Source: Citrobacter enshiensis
Lineage (GTDB): Bacteria > Pseudomonadota > Gammaproteobacteria > Enterobacterales > Enterobacteriaceae
Length of the DNA stretch: 64,000 nucleotides
Assembly (NCBI RefSeq): GCF_029338175.1
Contig: NZ_CP119862.1
Span: 2,294,001-2,358,000, forward strand
Reading direction: 5' to 3'
Below are positions 9,666 to 19,764 of the stretch, in pieces. Each line of letters opens with the position of its first letter. Within the stretch, counting starts at the first letter, position 1. Under the pieces are notes generated by a model. It did not search any database and was not told the DNA's origin. It saw only the letters and a program-made list of their open reading frames with translations. Position numbers and translations under genes: made by a program.

Positions 9666-10494
9666 ACGCATACTGGGTCGTATCGGCTTTTACTGCGGCC
9701 TGGCGCTGTTCCTTATCATCACGCTGTTTCCTTTCTTCGTGATGCTGATGACGTCGTTCAAGAGCGCGAAAGAAGCCATCTCCCTGCACCCGACGCTGCT
9801 GCCGCAGCAGTGGACGCTGGAGCACTACGTCGACATTTTTAACCCGCTCATCTTTCCGTTCGTGGATTACTTCCGCAACAGTCTGGTGGTGTCGGTGACG
9901 TCATCCGTCGTGGCGGTCTTTTTGGGGACGCTGGGGGCGTATGCCTTGTCGCGCCTGCGTTTTAAAGGGCGTATGACCATCAACGCCAGCTTTTACACGG
10001 TGTACATGTTCTCCGGGATTTTGCTGGTTGTTCCGCTGTTCAAGATCATCACGGCGCTCGGTGTTTATGACACAGAGATGGCGCTGATCATCACCATGGT
10101 GACGCAAACGCTGCCGACCGCCGTCTTCATGCTGAAAAGCTACTTCGACACCATTCCGGATGAAATTGAAGAAGCGGCGATGATGGACGGACTGAACCGT
10201 CTGCAAATCATCTTCCGCATCACGGTACCGCTGGCGATATCGGGGCTGGTGTCGGTATTTGTTTACTGCTTTATGGTGGCCTGGAACGACTATCTGTTCG
10301 CATCGATTTTCCTCTCCAGCGCCAGCAATTTCACACTTCCGGTGGGGCTGAACACCTTGTTTAGCACGCCTGACTATATCTGGGGACGCATGATGGCCGC
10401 CTCGCTGGTTACGGCATTGCCTGTCGTCATCATGTACGCGCTCTCCGAACGTTTTATTAAGAGTGGTTTGACCGCGGGTGGCGTGAAGGGCTAA
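9652..10494 (+). CDS. ycjP: Sugar ABC transporter permease YcjP
   Basis: 280 residues, MalG/UgpE family, six predicted membrane helices beginning at about residue 14. The EAA loop is EEAAMMDGLNRLQIIFRIT. It forms the membrane channel with YcjO, and the reading frame overlaps ycjO by 14 bp, implying coupled synthesis. Energy is supplied by YcjV, whose gene lies at the end of the same operon. Confidence 0.94.
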   Translation: MATNKRILGRIGFYCGLALFLIITLFPFFVMLMTSFKSAKEAISLHPTLLPQQWTLEHYVDIFNPLIFPFVDYFRNSLVVSVTSSVVAVFLGTLGAYALSRLRFKGRMTINASFYTVYMFSGILLVVPLFKIITALGVYDTEMALIITMVTQTLPTAVFMLKSYFDTIPDEIEEAAMMDGLNRLQIIFRITVPLAISGLVSVFVYCFMVAWNDYLFASIFLSSASNFTLPVGLNTLFSTPDYIWGRMMAASLVTALPVVIMYALSERFIKSGLTAGGVKG

Positions 10495-10522
10495 AGCGGC
10501 CAGTTCAATAAAGGAGTTGTAA

Positions 10523-11575
10523 ATGAAAAAGTTAATTGCCACTGAACCGCGCGTTGCGGCGCTTGTGGAGTATGAAGATCGTCCGGTTTTGGCGAATGAA
10601 GTGAAAATCCGGGTGTTGTTCGGCGCGCCGAAGCATGGCACTGAAGTGGTCGATTTCCGCGCCGCCAGTCCGTTCATTGATGAAGATTTCAATGCTGAGT
10701 GGCAAATGTTTATGCCTCGTCCGGAAGGCGCACCACGCGGTATCGAATTCGGCAAATTCCAGCTCGGCAATATGGTGGTGGGCGACATTATTGAATGTGG
10801 CAGCGACGTGAGCGATTACGCAGTGGGTGACCGCGTATGTGGATACGGTCCGCTCAGTGAGACCGTCATTATCAATGCCGTGAATAACTATAAGTTACGC
10901 AAGATGCCGGAAGGCAGTTCCTGGAAAAATGCGGTCTGCTATGACCCTGCGCAATTTGCCATGAGCGGCGTGCGTGATGCCAACGTGCGTGTGGGTGATT
11001 TTGTGGTGGTTGTCGGCTTGGGGGCGATTGGCCAGATTGCCGTTCAGTTAGCGAAGAAAGCCGGGGCCTCGGTGGTGATTGGTGTTGATCCTATCGCTCA
11101 TCGCTGCGATATCGCGCTGCGTCATGGCGCCGATTTCTGTCTGAATCCTCTGGGCACCGACGTGGGCATGGAAATTAAAAAGCTCACCGGCAAGCAGGGT
11201 GCTGACGTGATCATCGAAACCAGCGGTTACGCCGATGCGCTGCAATCCGCGCTGCGTGGCCTGGCGTACGGCGGCACGATCTCCTATGTGGCATTTGCTA
11301 AACCGTTCGCAGAAGGGTTTAACCTTGGCCGCGAAGCGCATTTTAACAACGCCAAAATTGTCTTTTCTCGCGCCTGCAGCGAACCGAACCCGGATTATCC
11401 GCGCTGGAGCCGCAAACGTATTGAAGAGACCTGCTGGGAATTACTGATGAACGGTTATCTCGATTGTGAAGAGCTGATCGACCCGGTTGTCACCTTTGCC
11501 GACAGCCCGGAAAGCTACATGCAGTATGTAGACCGTCACCCGGAGCAGAGCATCAAAATGGGCGTCACGTTTTAA
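10523..11575 (+). CDS. ycjQ: D-guloside 3-dehydrogenase YcjQ (zinc-type)
   Basis: 350 residues, medium-chain zinc-dependent dehydrogenase. The Rossmann motif is VVVVGLGAIGQIAVQLAKKAG at about residues 161-181, followed by a conserved acidic region (VIGVDPI) that binds NAD. The E. coli enzyme interconverts D-gulosides and 3-keto-D-gulosides using NAD(H). It starts 28 bases after ycjP with an AAAGGAG ribosome site. Together with YcjR and YcjS it forms the reported guloside-to-glucoside route (oxidise C3, epimerise C4, reduce C3). Confidence 0.9.
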   Translation: MKKLIATEPRVAALVEYEDRPVLANEVKIRVLFGAPKHGTEVVDFRAASPFIDEDFNAEWQMFMPRPEGAPRGIEFGKFQLGNMVVGDIIECGSDVSDYAVGDRVCGYGPLSETVIINAVNNYKLRKMPEGSSWKNAVCYDPAQFAMSGVRDANVRVGDFVVVVGLGAIGQIAVQLAKKAGASVVIGVDPIAHRCDIALRHGADFCLNPLGTDVGMEIKKLTGKQGADVIIETSGYADALQSALRGLAYGGTISYVAFAKPFAEGFNLGREAHFNNAKIVFSRACSEPNPDYPRWSRKRIEETCWELLMNGYLDCEELIDPVVTFADSPESYMQYVDRHPEQSIKMGVTF

Positions 11576-11595
11576 TTCGAAAGGAATGTAAAAAG

Positions 11596-12384
11596 ATGAA
11601 AATCGGAACACAGAATCAGGCGTTCTTCCCGGAAAATATTCTGGAAAAATTTCGTTATATCAAAGAAATGGGATTTGATGGCTTCGAAATTGACGGCAAA
11701 TTACTGGTCAATAACCTTGAAGAAGTCAAAGCGGCGATTAAAGAAACCGGCCTGCCGGTGACGACCGCCTGCGGCGGATATGATGGCTGGATTGGCGATT
11801 TTATCGAAGAGCGCCGCCTGAACGGACTAAAGCAGATCGAGCGCATTCTGGAAGCACTGGCAGAGGTCGGCGGTAAAGGCATTATCGTCCCGGCGGCATG
11901 GGGCATGTTCACCTTCCGTCTGCCGCCGATGACCTCTCCGCGCAGCCTGGAAGGCGATCGCAACGCGGTGAGTGACTCGTTACGGGTACTTGACAAGGTT
12001 GCACAGCGCACCGGCACCGTGGTGTATCTGGAGCCGCTCAACCGCTATCAGGATCACATGATCAACACGCTCGCGGATGCCCGCCGTTATATCGTTGAAA
12101 ACGATCTGAAACATGTACAGATCATCGGCGATTTCTATCACATGAATATCGAAGAAGACGATATGGCGAAGGCGTTGCATGACAACCGCGATCTTCTCGG
12201 TCATGTGCATATCGCGGACAACCATCGTTATCAGCCGGGTTCCGGCACCCTGAACTTTGGCGCGCTGTTCGATCAACTGCGTCAGGATAATTATCAGGGC
12301 TACATTGTGTATGAAGGTCGGGTCAGGGCAGACAACTTGCCGGAAGCCTACCGTCAGTCATTGGCCTGGCTGCGTACGTGCTAA
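11596..12384 (+). CDS. ycjR: 3-keto-D-guloside C4-epimerase YcjR
   Basis: 262 residues, sugar phosphate isomerase/epimerase TIM barrel (AP endonuclease 2-like). Metal-ligand candidates are the Glu in VYLEPLNRY, the Asp and His in IIGDFYHMN, the His in LGHVHIADN and the Glu in YIVYEGRV. In E. coli it epimerises 3-keto-D-gulosides to 3-keto-D-glucosides at C4, between the YcjQ and YcjS steps. It is preceded by AAAGGAATG and followed 10 bases later by ycjS. Confidence 0.9.
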   Translation: MKIGTQNQAFFPENILEKFRYIKEMGFDGFEIDGKLLVNNLEEVKAAIKETGLPVTTACGGYDGWIGDFIEERRLNGLKQIERILEALAEVGGKGIIVPAAWGMFTFRLPPMTSPRSLEGDRNAVSDSLRVLDKVAQRTGTVVYLEPLNRYQDHMINTLADARRYIVENDLKHVQIIGDFYHMNIEEDDMAKALHDNRDLLGHVHIADNHRYQPGSGTLNFGALFDQLRQDNYQGYIVYEGRVRADNLPEAYRQSLAWLRTC

Positions 12385-12394
12385 GAGGATCTCT

Positions 12395-13450
12395 GTGAAG
12401 AGTGCAACGACAAACTCGCCCCTGCGTGTCGCCATTATCGGCGCCGGTCAGGTGGCGGATAAAGTTCATGCGTCGTACTACTGCACCCGTGCTGATCTTG
12501 AACTGGTGGCTGTCTGTGACAGCCGCCTGTCTCAGGCGCAGATGCTGGCAGAAAAGTACGGTAATGCGCAGGTATGGGACGACCCGCAGGCCATGCTCGA
12601 TCAGGTCAAGCCCGATGTTGTCAGTATCTGCTCACCAAACCGTTTTCATTATGAGCACACCATGATGGCGCTCAACGCCGGTTGCCACGTGATGTGCGAA
12701 AAGCCGCCGGCCATGACACCGGAAGAAGCGGAGGAGATGTGCAGAACTGCCCGTCGAATGGGTAAGGTGCTGGCTTATGATTTCCACCACCGATTTGCAC
12801 TCGATACCCAAATGCTCCGTGAACAGGTGACGGCCGGGGTATTAGGTGAAATCTATGTGACCAACGTTAAAGCGCTGCGTCGCTGCGGTGTGCCGGGGTG
12901 GGGCGTCTTTACAAACAAAGAATTACAGGGCGGCGGCCCGCTGATTGATATCGGTATTCATATGCTGGATGCCGCGATGTATGTACTGGGGTTTCCGGCG
13001 GTCAAACGCGTCAATGCCCACAGTTTTCAAAAGATTGGCACTCGCAAAAATAGCGGCCAGTTCGGTGAATGGGACCCGAGTACGTACACCGTTGAAGATG
13101 CGCTGTTTGGCACCGTTGAATTCCACAATGGGGGCATTTTGCGGCTCGAAACGTCCTTTGCGCTCAATATTGTCGAACAGTCGGTGATGAACGTGAATTT
13201 CTGCGGCGATAAAGCTGGCGCGACGCTGTTTCCTGCGCAGGTTTATAACGATCAGAGCGGGGAATTAAACATCCTGTTTAAGCGCGAGCTTGCGGATGAC
13301 AATCGACATTTTCGCAGTATGGACGCGTTTGTGAATCACGTTCAGGGGGCGCCAGTCATGATTGCTGATGCTGAGCAAGGATTTGTGATTCAACAACTGG
13401 TCGCTGCGTTATACCAATCCGCCGAAACAGGAAAAAGCGTGGAATTATGA
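12395..13450 (+). CDS. ycjS: D-glucoside 3-dehydrogenase YcjS
   Basis: 351 residues if translation begins at GTG 12395, which has AAGAGGAT just upstream and matches the E. coli protein length; an open frame extends to an ATG at 12257 inside ycjR but has no support. It belongs to the Gfo/Idh/MocA family: N-terminal nucleotide fold VAIIGAGQVADKVHASYY, conserved CEKPPA motif near residue 100, then the substrate domain with DIGIHMLDAAMY. The E. coli enzyme interconverts D-glucosides and 3-keto-D-glucosides with NAD(H). It overlaps ycjT by 4 bp. Confidence 0.92.
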   Translation: MKSATTNSPLRVAIIGAGQVADKVHASYYCTRADLELVAVCDSRLSQAQMLAEKYGNAQVWDDPQAMLDQVKPDVVSICSPNRFHYEHTMMALNAGCHVMCEKPPAMTPEEAEEMCRTARRMGKVLAYDFHHRFALDTQMLREQVTAGVLGEIYVTNVKALRRCGVPGWGVFTNKELQGGGPLIDIGIHMLDAAMYVLGFPAVKRVNAHSFQKIGTRKNSGQFGEWDPSTYTVEDALFGTVEFHNGGILRLETSFALNIVEQSVMNVNFCGDKAGATLFPAQVYNDQSGELNILFKRELADDNRHFRSMDAFVNHVQGAPVMIADAEQGFVIQQLVAALYQSAETGKSVEL

Positions 13451-15717
13451 CTAAGCCTGTAATGCTAACTGACGGCGCATTTTGCCTGCACAGCCTGAAT
13501 AAATACGCATCGTTGATGACGACAGGCAATGGTTACATGGGGATCCGTGCCACCCATGAAGAAGATTACACGGTTCAAACCCGCGGCATGTACCTTGCCG
13601 GGATTTATCATCGTGCGGGGAAAGGCGAGATCAACGAACTGGTCAATCTTCCCGATGTTGTCGGGGTACACATAACCCTGAATGGCGAGATTTTTTCTCT
13701 GCAAAGCGGTGTGGTTGAAGACTGGCAGCGTGAACTTGATCTTGCCAGCGGGGAGTTGCGTCGCTCTCTCCTCTGGCATGCGCCAAAGGGCGGGCGTTTT
13801 CGTATTGAAAGTCGTCGTTTTGTCTCGACGGAGTCATTACCTCTGTTCGCGATGGAGCTCTCGATTACCCCGCTGGACGGTGACGCCGCGATCACGCTGT
13901 CAACAGGCATTGATGCCACGGTCACCAATCATGGTCGCCAGCATCTGGATGAAACACAAGTCCGGGTATTCGGTCAAAACCTGCTGCAAGGGGTTTACAC
14001 CACCCAGGATGGCCGTACCGATATTGTGATTTCTTCGGCCTGTCGTGTGGATGGCGAGGTGCAGCGCTGCTTCACGGCGAAAGACCGCCGCCTGATGCAA
14101 CACAACAGCGTGCAGGCGAGCGCAGGACAGCGTATCACGCTGGAAAAACTGGTCTGGATTGAATGGACCAGCGAGCGCAGCACCTCAATTGAAAATTGGG
14201 CAAGCCAGTCGCTCAATCAACTGGAAAGCTGTGCCGGACAGGGCTACGCGGCGTTGAAAGCGCATTCAGATGCAAACTGGTGCCACTGGTGGCAACGTCA
14301 CCGCGTCGTCCTTGAAAGTACAAATGAGGAAGATCAGCGCGCGCTGGACTTTGCCCTCTATCATTTGCGCATTATGACGCCGTCGCACGATGAGCGTAGC
14401 AGCATTGGCGCGAAAGGTATGACCGGTGAAGGTTACAAAGGCCACGTATTCTGGGATACCGAAGTCTTTTTGCTGCCATTCCATCTGTTTACCGATCCGG
14501 CAATCGCCCGTGGGTTGCTGCGATATCGTTGGCACAATTTACCGGGCGCGAAAGAAAAAGCCCGTCGAAATGGTTGGCAGGGCGCGCTGTTTCCCTGGGA
14601 AAGCGCACGCAGCGGTGAAGAAGAGACACCGGAATTCGCGGCGATCAATATTCGTACCGGTCTGCGTCAGAAAGTGGCCTCCGCGCAGGCAGAGCATCAC
14701 CTGGTGGCGGATATCGCGTGGGCCGTTGTGGGCTACTGGCAGGTGACAGGCGACATCGATTTCATGAAGCGTGAAGGGATGACGCTGTTGCTGGAAACCG
14801 CAAAATTCTGGTTAAGCCGCGCCACCGAGATTAATGGTCGGCTGGAAATCCATGATGTGATCGGCCCTGATGAGTATACCGAGCATGTGAATAACAATGC
14901 CTTCACCAGTTATATGGCCTATTACAACGTCGAACAGGCGCTCCATTTTGCCCGTATGTTCGGAAGTGCTGATGAAGCCTTTCTTCACCGTGCTGAGAAC
15001 TTCTTGCAACGGTTGTGGCGTCCGGAAGTTCAGGAAGATGGTGTGCTCGCACAAGATGATACCTTCCTCAGCAAGCCGTGTATTGAACTCAGCAAGTATA
15101 AGGTAAAGGCAGGAAAACAAACGATTTTACTCGACTATTCGCGTGCCGAAGTCAATGAGATGCAAATTCTCAAGCAGGCGGATGTGGTGATGCTGACCTA
15201 TATGTTGCCTGAACTTTTCAGCCCACAGTCATGTCTGGCGAACCTGCGTTTTTACGAACCGCGAACCATCCATGACTCCTCTCTGAGCAAAGCGATACAT
15301 GGCATTGTGGCTGCACGCTGCGGCGACCCGGCGCTGGGTTACCGCTTCTGGCAAGAGGGAACGCAGATCGATTTGGGCGAGGATCCGCACAGCTGTGATG
15401 ACGGTATTCATGCTGCGGCGACGGGGGCTATCTGGTTAGGGGCGATACAGGGCTTTGCCGGTTTGAGCCTGTATCAGGGGGCATTGCATCTCGCGCCGCG
15501 TTTACCTTCCGGCTGGAAACGTCTCTCTTTCCCGCTCATTTGGCAGGGCAGCGAAATGCACTTTTCCATCACGGCGGATGAAGTTAGCGTCACCAGTGCG
15601 ACTGCCGTTCAGTTCTGGCTTAACGGACATTTGATGACGGTACAGGGCCAGCACATTTTGAAATTGAATGATTTTATTGCGCCCAAAATTGGGACCGCTA
15701 CCATGGAGGCGGAATGA
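13447..15717 (+). CDS. ycjT: GH65 disaccharide phosphorylase YcjT (kojibiose phosphorylase type)
   Basis: 756 residues, glycoside hydrolase family 65. The N-terminal beta-sandwich is followed by an (alpha/alpha)6 barrel whose catalytic acid Glu lies in [13 protein letters not shown] (around residue 480). E. coli YcjT is reported as a kojibiose (1,2-alpha-glucosyl) phosphorylase releasing beta-glucose-1-phosphate, the substrate of the next gene product YcjU. Start and stop both overlap neighbouring genes by 4 bp, so expression is coupled. The last codons contain a copy of the putative YcjW operator. Confidence 0.92.
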   Translation: MTKPVMLTDGAFCLHSLNKYASLMTTGNGYMGIRATHEEDYTVQTRGMYLAGIYHRAGKGEINELVNLPDVVGVHITLNGEIFSLQSGVVEDWQRELDLASGELRRSLLWHAPKGGRFRIESRRFVSTESLPLFAMELSITPLDGDAAITLSTGIDATVTNHGRQHLDETQVRVFGQNLLQGVYTTQDGRTDIVISSACRVDGEVQRCFTAKDRRLMQHNSVQASAGQRITLEKLVWIEWTSERSTSIENWASQSLNQLESCAGQGYAALKAHSDANWCHWWQRHRVVLESTNEEDQRALDFALYHLRIMTPSHDERSSIGAKGMTGEGYKGHVFWDTEVFLLPFHLFTDPAIARGLLRYRWHNLPGAKEKARRNGWQGALFPWESARSGEEETPEFAAINIRTGLRQKVASAQAEHHLVADIAWAVVGYWQVTGDIDFMKREGMTLLLETAKFWLSRATEINGRLEIHDVIGPDEYTEHVNNNAFTSYMAYYNVEQALHFARMFGSADEAFLHRAENFLQRLWRPEVQEDGVLAQDDTFLSKPCIELSKYKVKAGKQTILLDYSRAEVNEMQILKQADVVMLTYMLPELFSPQSCLANLRFYEPRTIHDSSLSKAIHGIVAARCGDPALGYRFWQEGTQIDLGEDPHSCDDGIHAAATGAIWLGAIQGFAGLSLYQGALHLAPRLPSGWKRLSFPLIWQGSEMHFSITADEVSVTSATAVQFWLNGHLMTVQGQHILKLNDFIAPKIGTATMEAE
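15690..15703 (+). promoter_or_regulatory. Second YcjW-operator-like site inside the 3' end of ycjT
   Basis: TGGGACCGCTACCA, identical to the 14-base site at the ycjM promoter and followed by TGGA instead of CGGA. It lies 11 bases upstream of the ycjU start codon and within codons for KIGTATM of YcjT. It could be an auxiliary operator, a roadblock, or control of an internal ycjUV promoter; none is shown by the sequence alone. Confidence 0.5.
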
Positions 15718-16376
15718 AACCTCAGGCTATCATCTTTGACCTGGACGGCGTGATTACCGATACCGCGCATCTCCACTTTCTGGCCTGGAAGCAGATTGCC
15801 GATGAAATCGGGATTCAGATCGATGAGGTTTTTAACGACAGCTTAAAAGGCATTAGCCGGATGGATTCGTTGCGACGCATTCTCCAGCATGGCGGCAAAG
15901 AAGGGGCGTTCAGCCCTGAGGAATGTGTTGCACTGGCGACCCGTAAAAATGCGCTTTACGTTGACTCCCTGCGCGAGTTGACCTCCCGCTCAGTGTTGCC
16001 GGGGATCCGGGAACTGTTGGGTGAGTTGCGCACGCAGGGGATCCCGATTGGTCTGGCATCGGTATCGCTAAATGCGCCGGTCATTTTGCAGGCTCTGGAC
16101 ATTGAGCACTATTTTGATTTCTGCGCGGATGCCGCAAAAATTACCTTATCAAAGCCGGACCCTGAGATTTTTATCGCAGCGTGCCGTGGATTAGGTGTCA
16201 CTCCCGCAGAGTGTATTGGCATTGAGGACGCTCAGGCTGGCATTGATGCGATCAACGCCAGCGGTATGCGCTCCATCGGCATTGGTTCTGGCTTAACCGG
16301 CGCTGGAATGCTACTTCCTTCAACGCAATATTTGACGTGGCCGTGCTTATCGGCTTTCTGGCAAAACGAAAAGTAA
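15714..16376 (+). CDS. ycjU: Beta-phosphoglucomutase YcjU
   Basis: 220 residues, HAD superfamily. The nucleophile and acid/base Asp pair is in [12 protein letters not shown] at residues 8-19, the Lys and metal site in LSKPDPEIF, and GIEDAQAG follows. It converts beta-glucose-1-phosphate, made by YcjT, to glucose-6-phosphate via the 1,6-bisphosphate. It overlaps the ycjT stop by 4 bp, and ycjV follows after 10 bases. Cytoplasmic. Confidence 0.95.
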   Translation: MKPQAIIFDLDGVITDTAHLHFLAWKQIADEIGIQIDEVFNDSLKGISRMDSLRRILQHGGKEGAFSPEECVALATRKNALYVDSLRELTSRSVLPGIRELLGELRTQGIPIGLASVSLNAPVILQALDIEHYFDFCADAAKITLSKPDPEIFIAACRGLGVTPAECIGIEDAQAGIDAINASGMRSIGIGSGLTGAGMLLPSTQYLTWPCLSAFWQNEK

Positions 16377-16386
16377 GGGAATCAAC

Positions 16387-17469
16387 ATGGCACAGCTTTC
16401 GTTGAAACATATTCAAAAGATTTACGATAACCAGGTCCATGTGGTTAAAGACTTCAACCTGGAAATCGAAGATAAAGAGTTCATTGTCTTTGTCGGGCCA
16501 TCAGGCTGCGGCAAATCGACCACGCTGCGCATGATCGCCGGACTGGAAGAGATCAGCGGTGGAGAACTGCTGATCGACGGCAAACGCATGAACGACGTTC
16601 CGGCCAAAGCGCGCAACATTGCCATGGTTTTCCAGAACTATGCGTTGTATCCGCATATGAGCGTGTACGACAACATGGCGTTCGGGCTGAAAATGCAGAA
16701 AATTGACCCAGGTGTTATTGATGAACGTGTGAACTGGGCGGCGCAAATACTGGGTTTACGTGACTATCTGAAACGCAAACCGGGGGCGTTGTCCGGCGGT
16801 CAGCGCCAGCGTGTGGCGCTGGGGCGTGCGATTGTCCGTGAGGCCGGGGTGTTCCTGATGGATGAACCGCTCTCTAACCTTGATGCCAAACTGCGTGTTC
16901 AGATGCGAGCCGAAATCAGCAAGCTTCATCAAAAACTGAACACCACGATGATCTACGTAACCCATGATCAGACTGAAGCGATGACCATGGCGACCCGCAT
17001 TGTCATTATGAAAGACGGGATTGTTCAGCAGGTTGGCGCGCCCAAAACGGTATATAACCATCCTGCCAATATGTTTGTGGCCGGATTTATTGGTTCACCG
17101 TCAATGAATTTTATTCGTGGCGCGATTGATGGGGATAAATTTGTTACTGAAACGCTAAAGTTAACCATCCCAGAAGACAAACTCAGCATTTTGAAAAAAC
17201 AGGGGTATGACCATAAAGCCGTTGTCATGGGGATTCGTCCTGAAGATATCCAGCCTGACGCATTATCTGATAATAATGTTGCGGCGCGGGTAAGCGTGGC
17301 GGAATTAACCGGGGCTGAATTTATGCTTTATACCACGGTAGGGGGGCACGAAATGGTGGTACGTGCTGGCGCAATGAATGACTATTCGGCAGGAGATAAT
17401 ATCACCATACATTTTGATATGGCTAAATGCCATTTCTTTGATGATGAAACGGAAATTGCGATCCAATAA
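16387..17469 (+). CDS. ycjV: Sugar ABC transporter ATPase YcjV, intact
   Basis: 360 residues, full-length MalK/UgpC-type ATPase. Walker A GPSGCGKSTT (about residues 38-47), signature LSGGQRQRVALGRA, Walker B VFLMDEPLSNLD and the switch His in VTHDQTEA are present, followed by a complete C-terminal TOBE-type regulatory domain ending DDETEIAIQ. In E. coli K-12 the equivalent gene is annotated as a pseudogene; here no disruption is visible, so YcjNOPV should be a complete importer. It is the last gene of the ycjM operon. Confidence 0.94.
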   Translation: MAQLSLKHIQKIYDNQVHVVKDFNLEIEDKEFIVFVGPSGCGKSTTLRMIAGLEEISGGELLIDGKRMNDVPAKARNIAMVFQNYALYPHMSVYDNMAFGLKMQKIDPGVIDERVNWAAQILGLRDYLKRKPGALSGGQRQRVALGRAIVREAGVFLMDEPLSNLDAKLRVQMRAEISKLHQKLNTTMIYVTHDQTEAMTMATRIVIMKDGIVQQVGAPKTVYNHPANMFVAGFIGSPSMNFIRGAIDGDKFVTETLKLTIPEDKLSILKKQGYDHKAVVMGIRPEDIQPDALSDNNVAARVSVAELTGAEFMLYTTVGGHEMVVRAGAMNDYSAGDNITIHFDMAKCHFFDDETEIAIQ

Positions 17470-17520
17470 AGCTCACAAAATAATTTGAATGGCGATAGTG
17501 CTGAATGTGCATTAATCCAG

Positions 17521-17546
17521 AGGGGATACCGATGGTATTCCCTTTG
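17521..17546 (+). terminator. Stem-loop after ycjV
   Basis: AGGGGATACC-GAT-GGTATTCCCT pairs over ten positions with one G-T wobble and is followed by only TTT. It lies 51 bases after ycjV and 114 before ompG. It is a probable weak or attenuating terminator separating the transporter operon from ompG, leaving readthrough possible. Confidence 0.55.
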
Positions 17547-17659
17547 GAGACATTAACTGCCAGAAGTCGTCTCAATTTAAAAATGACGAGTTTACATATA
17601 TCGGGGGATTCCTCCCGGTTGTAATTGCTTTTTTGTTAGACTTTTAACAAGGAACATAA

Positions 17660-18571
17660 ATGAAAACCTTACTGTCCTCTACAGCGCTGCTGATGTGCGC
17701 CGGGATGGCCTGCGCGCAGGCTGCTGAAAACGATGACTGGCATTTCAATGTGGGTGCCATGTATGAAATAGAAAACGTAGAAGGCCATGCCGAAGATATG
17801 GACGGTTTATCAGAACCGTCAGTCTGGTTTAATGCCTCGAATGGTCCGTGGAAAATCTCACTGGCTTATTATCAGGAAGGTCCTGTTGATTACAGTAGCG
17901 GTTCTCGTGGCACCTGGTTTGACCGTCCTGAATTAGATATTCGTTATCAGATTACTGAAAGTGATGATTTCTCTTTTGGTCTGACGGGCGGATTACGTAA
18001 TTATGGTTATCATTTTGAAGATGATCATGGCGGCGATGCGGGTACAGCAAATATGCAACGCTGGAAAATACAGCCCGACTGGGATGTTAAACTGAATGAT
18101 GACTGGCGCTTCAGCGGCTGGTTCTCTATGTACAAGTTTGTCAACGATCTGGATGAAACGGGTTATTCGGATAGCCGCGTGGAAACAGAAACCGGTTTAA
18201 CGTACAGAATCAATGATACCTTTTCTGTTGTGGCCAACTACTATTTAGAACGTGGCTTTAATATGGACAGTTCGCGCAATAATGGTGAATTCTCCACGCA
18301 GGAAATCCGTGCATATTTACCTATTTCATTAGGCAATACCACGCTGACGCCGTATACCCGTATCGGTCTCGACCGCTGGTCTAACTGGGACTGGCAGGAC
18401 GACATCGCACGCGAAGGGCATGACTTCAATCGTCTTGGTATGCTCTACGGCTATGATTTCCAGAATGGACTATCAGTGTCGCTGGAGTATGCGTTCGAGT
18501 GGGAAGATCATGATGAAGGTGAAAGCGATAAATTCCATTATGCTGGCGTAGGATTCAATTACGCCTTCTAA
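17660..18571 (+). CDS. ompG: Outer-membrane monomeric porin OmpG
   Basis: 303 residues. A signal peptide at residues 1-21 ends ACAQAAEN; the mature part is a 14-strand barrel rich in alternating aromatic residues and acidic turns, ending with the outer-membrane C-terminal Phe (GVGFNYAF). OmpG is a wide, monomeric channel for larger sugars, which fits its place beside a glycoside importer and phosphorylases. It carries its own ribosome site AAGGAACA. In E. coli laboratory strains it is poorly expressed; here it would presumably be controlled with the ycj cluster. Confidence 0.96.
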   Translation: MKTLLSSTALLMCAGMACAQAAENDDWHFNVGAMYEIENVEGHAEDMDGLSEPSVWFNASNGPWKISLAYYQEGPVDYSSGSRGTWFDRPELDIRYQITESDDFSFGLTGGLRNYGYHFEDDHGGDAGTANMQRWKIQPDWDVKLNDDWRFSGWFSMYKFVNDLDETGYSDSRVETETGLTYRINDTFSVVANYYLERGFNMDSSRNNGEFSTQEIRAYLPISLGNTTLTPYTRIGLDRWSNWDWQDDIAREGHDFNRLGMLYGYDFQNGLSVSLEYAFEWEDHDEGESDKFHYAGVGFNYAF

Positions 18572-18576
18572 TGGGG

Positions 18577-18603
18577 AAGGGGCATGAAAATGCCCCTTTT
18601 TTT
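18577..18603. terminator. Bidirectional rho-independent terminator, ompG / ycjW
   Basis: AAGGGGCAT-GAAA-ATGCCCCTT is a perfect 9-bp stem with a GAAA tetraloop, followed by a run of T on the plus strand. Converging ompG and ycjW both end here; the ycjW stop overlaps the T run. Confidence 0.9.
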
Positions 18604-19612
18604 ATTTAAGTGTCTTTGGCAACGATATTTGTGTGGCAACCGTGATATTTTGTAATTGTTTTTGACCAGCGATCAATTTAAACAGGAGATCGCAGCTTTT
18701 TTCACCCAACGCTTGTGTAGGTACATCAATACCGACCGGCGGTGGGGTCAAAATAAACGAAAGCATTTCATTGCTGTAACCCACAACGGCCAGTTCATCC
18801 GGAATGATAATGTTTTTTTCCGCAGCTACGCGATAGATGCTCATCAGTTTAAGACTGTCGGTGGCGAATACCGCATCCGGGAGCGTTTCTTGACTTAATA
18901 ATTCCCGTGCGGCAGTTAACGCACTCTCGTGGGTATATCCACCATCGACGATCCATTCTGGTCGGGTAGGGAGTGCATGTGCTTGCAGACTGTATTTATA
19001 TCCGTTAACCCGATCAATGGAAACATGATAATCAAGGGGGGCATGCAGACAGGCAATATGCTGATGGCCGCTTTCAATGAGGCTATTTGTCAGCGCCACA
19101 CTGTCCTGAAAGTTATCCGTATCAACGGAATAAACATGCGAATACTGCCCTTCAACTTTCCCAATGACCACTACCGGAATTTCGTATTTATTCAGGCGAG
19201 CAAAGAAGGTTTCATCTGCCGGAGAACTCAGCATGATAATCCCTTTGATCATTTTTTGTTTTATCTTGCTTTCACATTTTTGTAAATCATCTTCGGTATT
19301 TCTTGATGTTTGTAAGATGACATCAAAACCTTCCTCTTCGGCACTGGCCGTGATCACGTGCAGTACTTCAGAGAAAAAGGGGTTTCCGGCAGTGGTTTTA
19401 GCAGAACGGGTTGAAATAACCATTATTGCATCAAACCCGGAAGAGGTCAGAGCACGCGCAAGTTTATTCGGCTGATACTGCAGTTCATCAATGGCGCGTA
19501 ATACTTTCTCTCGCGCCTCTGGTGAGATATTGGTTTGCTTATTGAGAACGCGTGACACTGTTGATTTTGAAACGCCAGCGACACGCGCAATATCATATAT
19601 GGTAGGAGACAT
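18602..19612 (-). CDS. ycjW: LacI-family transcriptional regulator YcjW
   Basis: 336 residues from ATG 19612 ([18 protein letters not shown]); an upstream in-frame ATG would add 12 residues that do not resemble the family. The N-terminal helix-turn-helix and hinge helix (residues 4-55) are followed by a periplasmic-binding-protein-like effector domain. It is expected to repress the ycj operon and to be released by a cluster metabolite. In E. coli YcjW is also reported to control pspE and H2S production; pspE is absent from this neighbourhood. It is convergent with ompG and divergent from ycjX. Confidence 0.93.
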   Translation of the reverse strand: MSPTIYDIARVAGVSKSTVSRVLNKQTNISPEAREKVLRAIDELQYQPNKLARALTSSGFDAIMVISTRSAKTTAGNPFFSEVLHVITASAEEEGFDVILQTSRNTEDDLQKCESKIKQKMIKGIIMLSSPADETFFARLNKYEIPVVVIGKVEGQYSHVYSVDTDNFQDSVALTNSLIESGHQHIACLHAPLDYHVSIDRVNGYKYSLQAHALPTRPEWIVDGGYTHESALTAARELLSQETLPDAVFATDSLKLMSIYRVAAEKNIIIPDELAVVGYSNEMLSFILTPPPVGIDVPTQALGEKSCDLLFKLIAGQKQLQNITVATQISLPKTLK

Positions 19613-19684
19613 GTACCCCGAGCCCGTCCGAGAGTTAATGACGCACATCTTATGGAGTTAACTGGCGAATGACAACACAAGGCA

Positions 19685-19712
19685 GTTGATTATCAACAGC
19701 CTGACCCCACAT
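19685..19712 (+). promoter_or_regulatory. Candidate sigma-32 promoter of ycjX
   Basis: GTTGAT (19685-19690), a 14-base spacer and CCCCACAT (19705-19712) resemble the heat-shock consensus CTTGAA-N13-17-CCCCATNT. ycjX is a known member of the E. coli sigma-32 regulon, which supports the call. The site lies 53 bases before the ycjX start. Confidence 0.55.
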
Positions 19713-19764
19713 TAATACGCATACGTTATAATTTTTTCGGGTCTTCAGGCACAACGGGATGGCG

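Noticed and set aside
12257-12394. N-terminal extension of YcjS inside ycjR
   Set aside because: The GTG at 12395 has a ribosome site and gives the known protein length; the extension overlaps ycjR in another frame.
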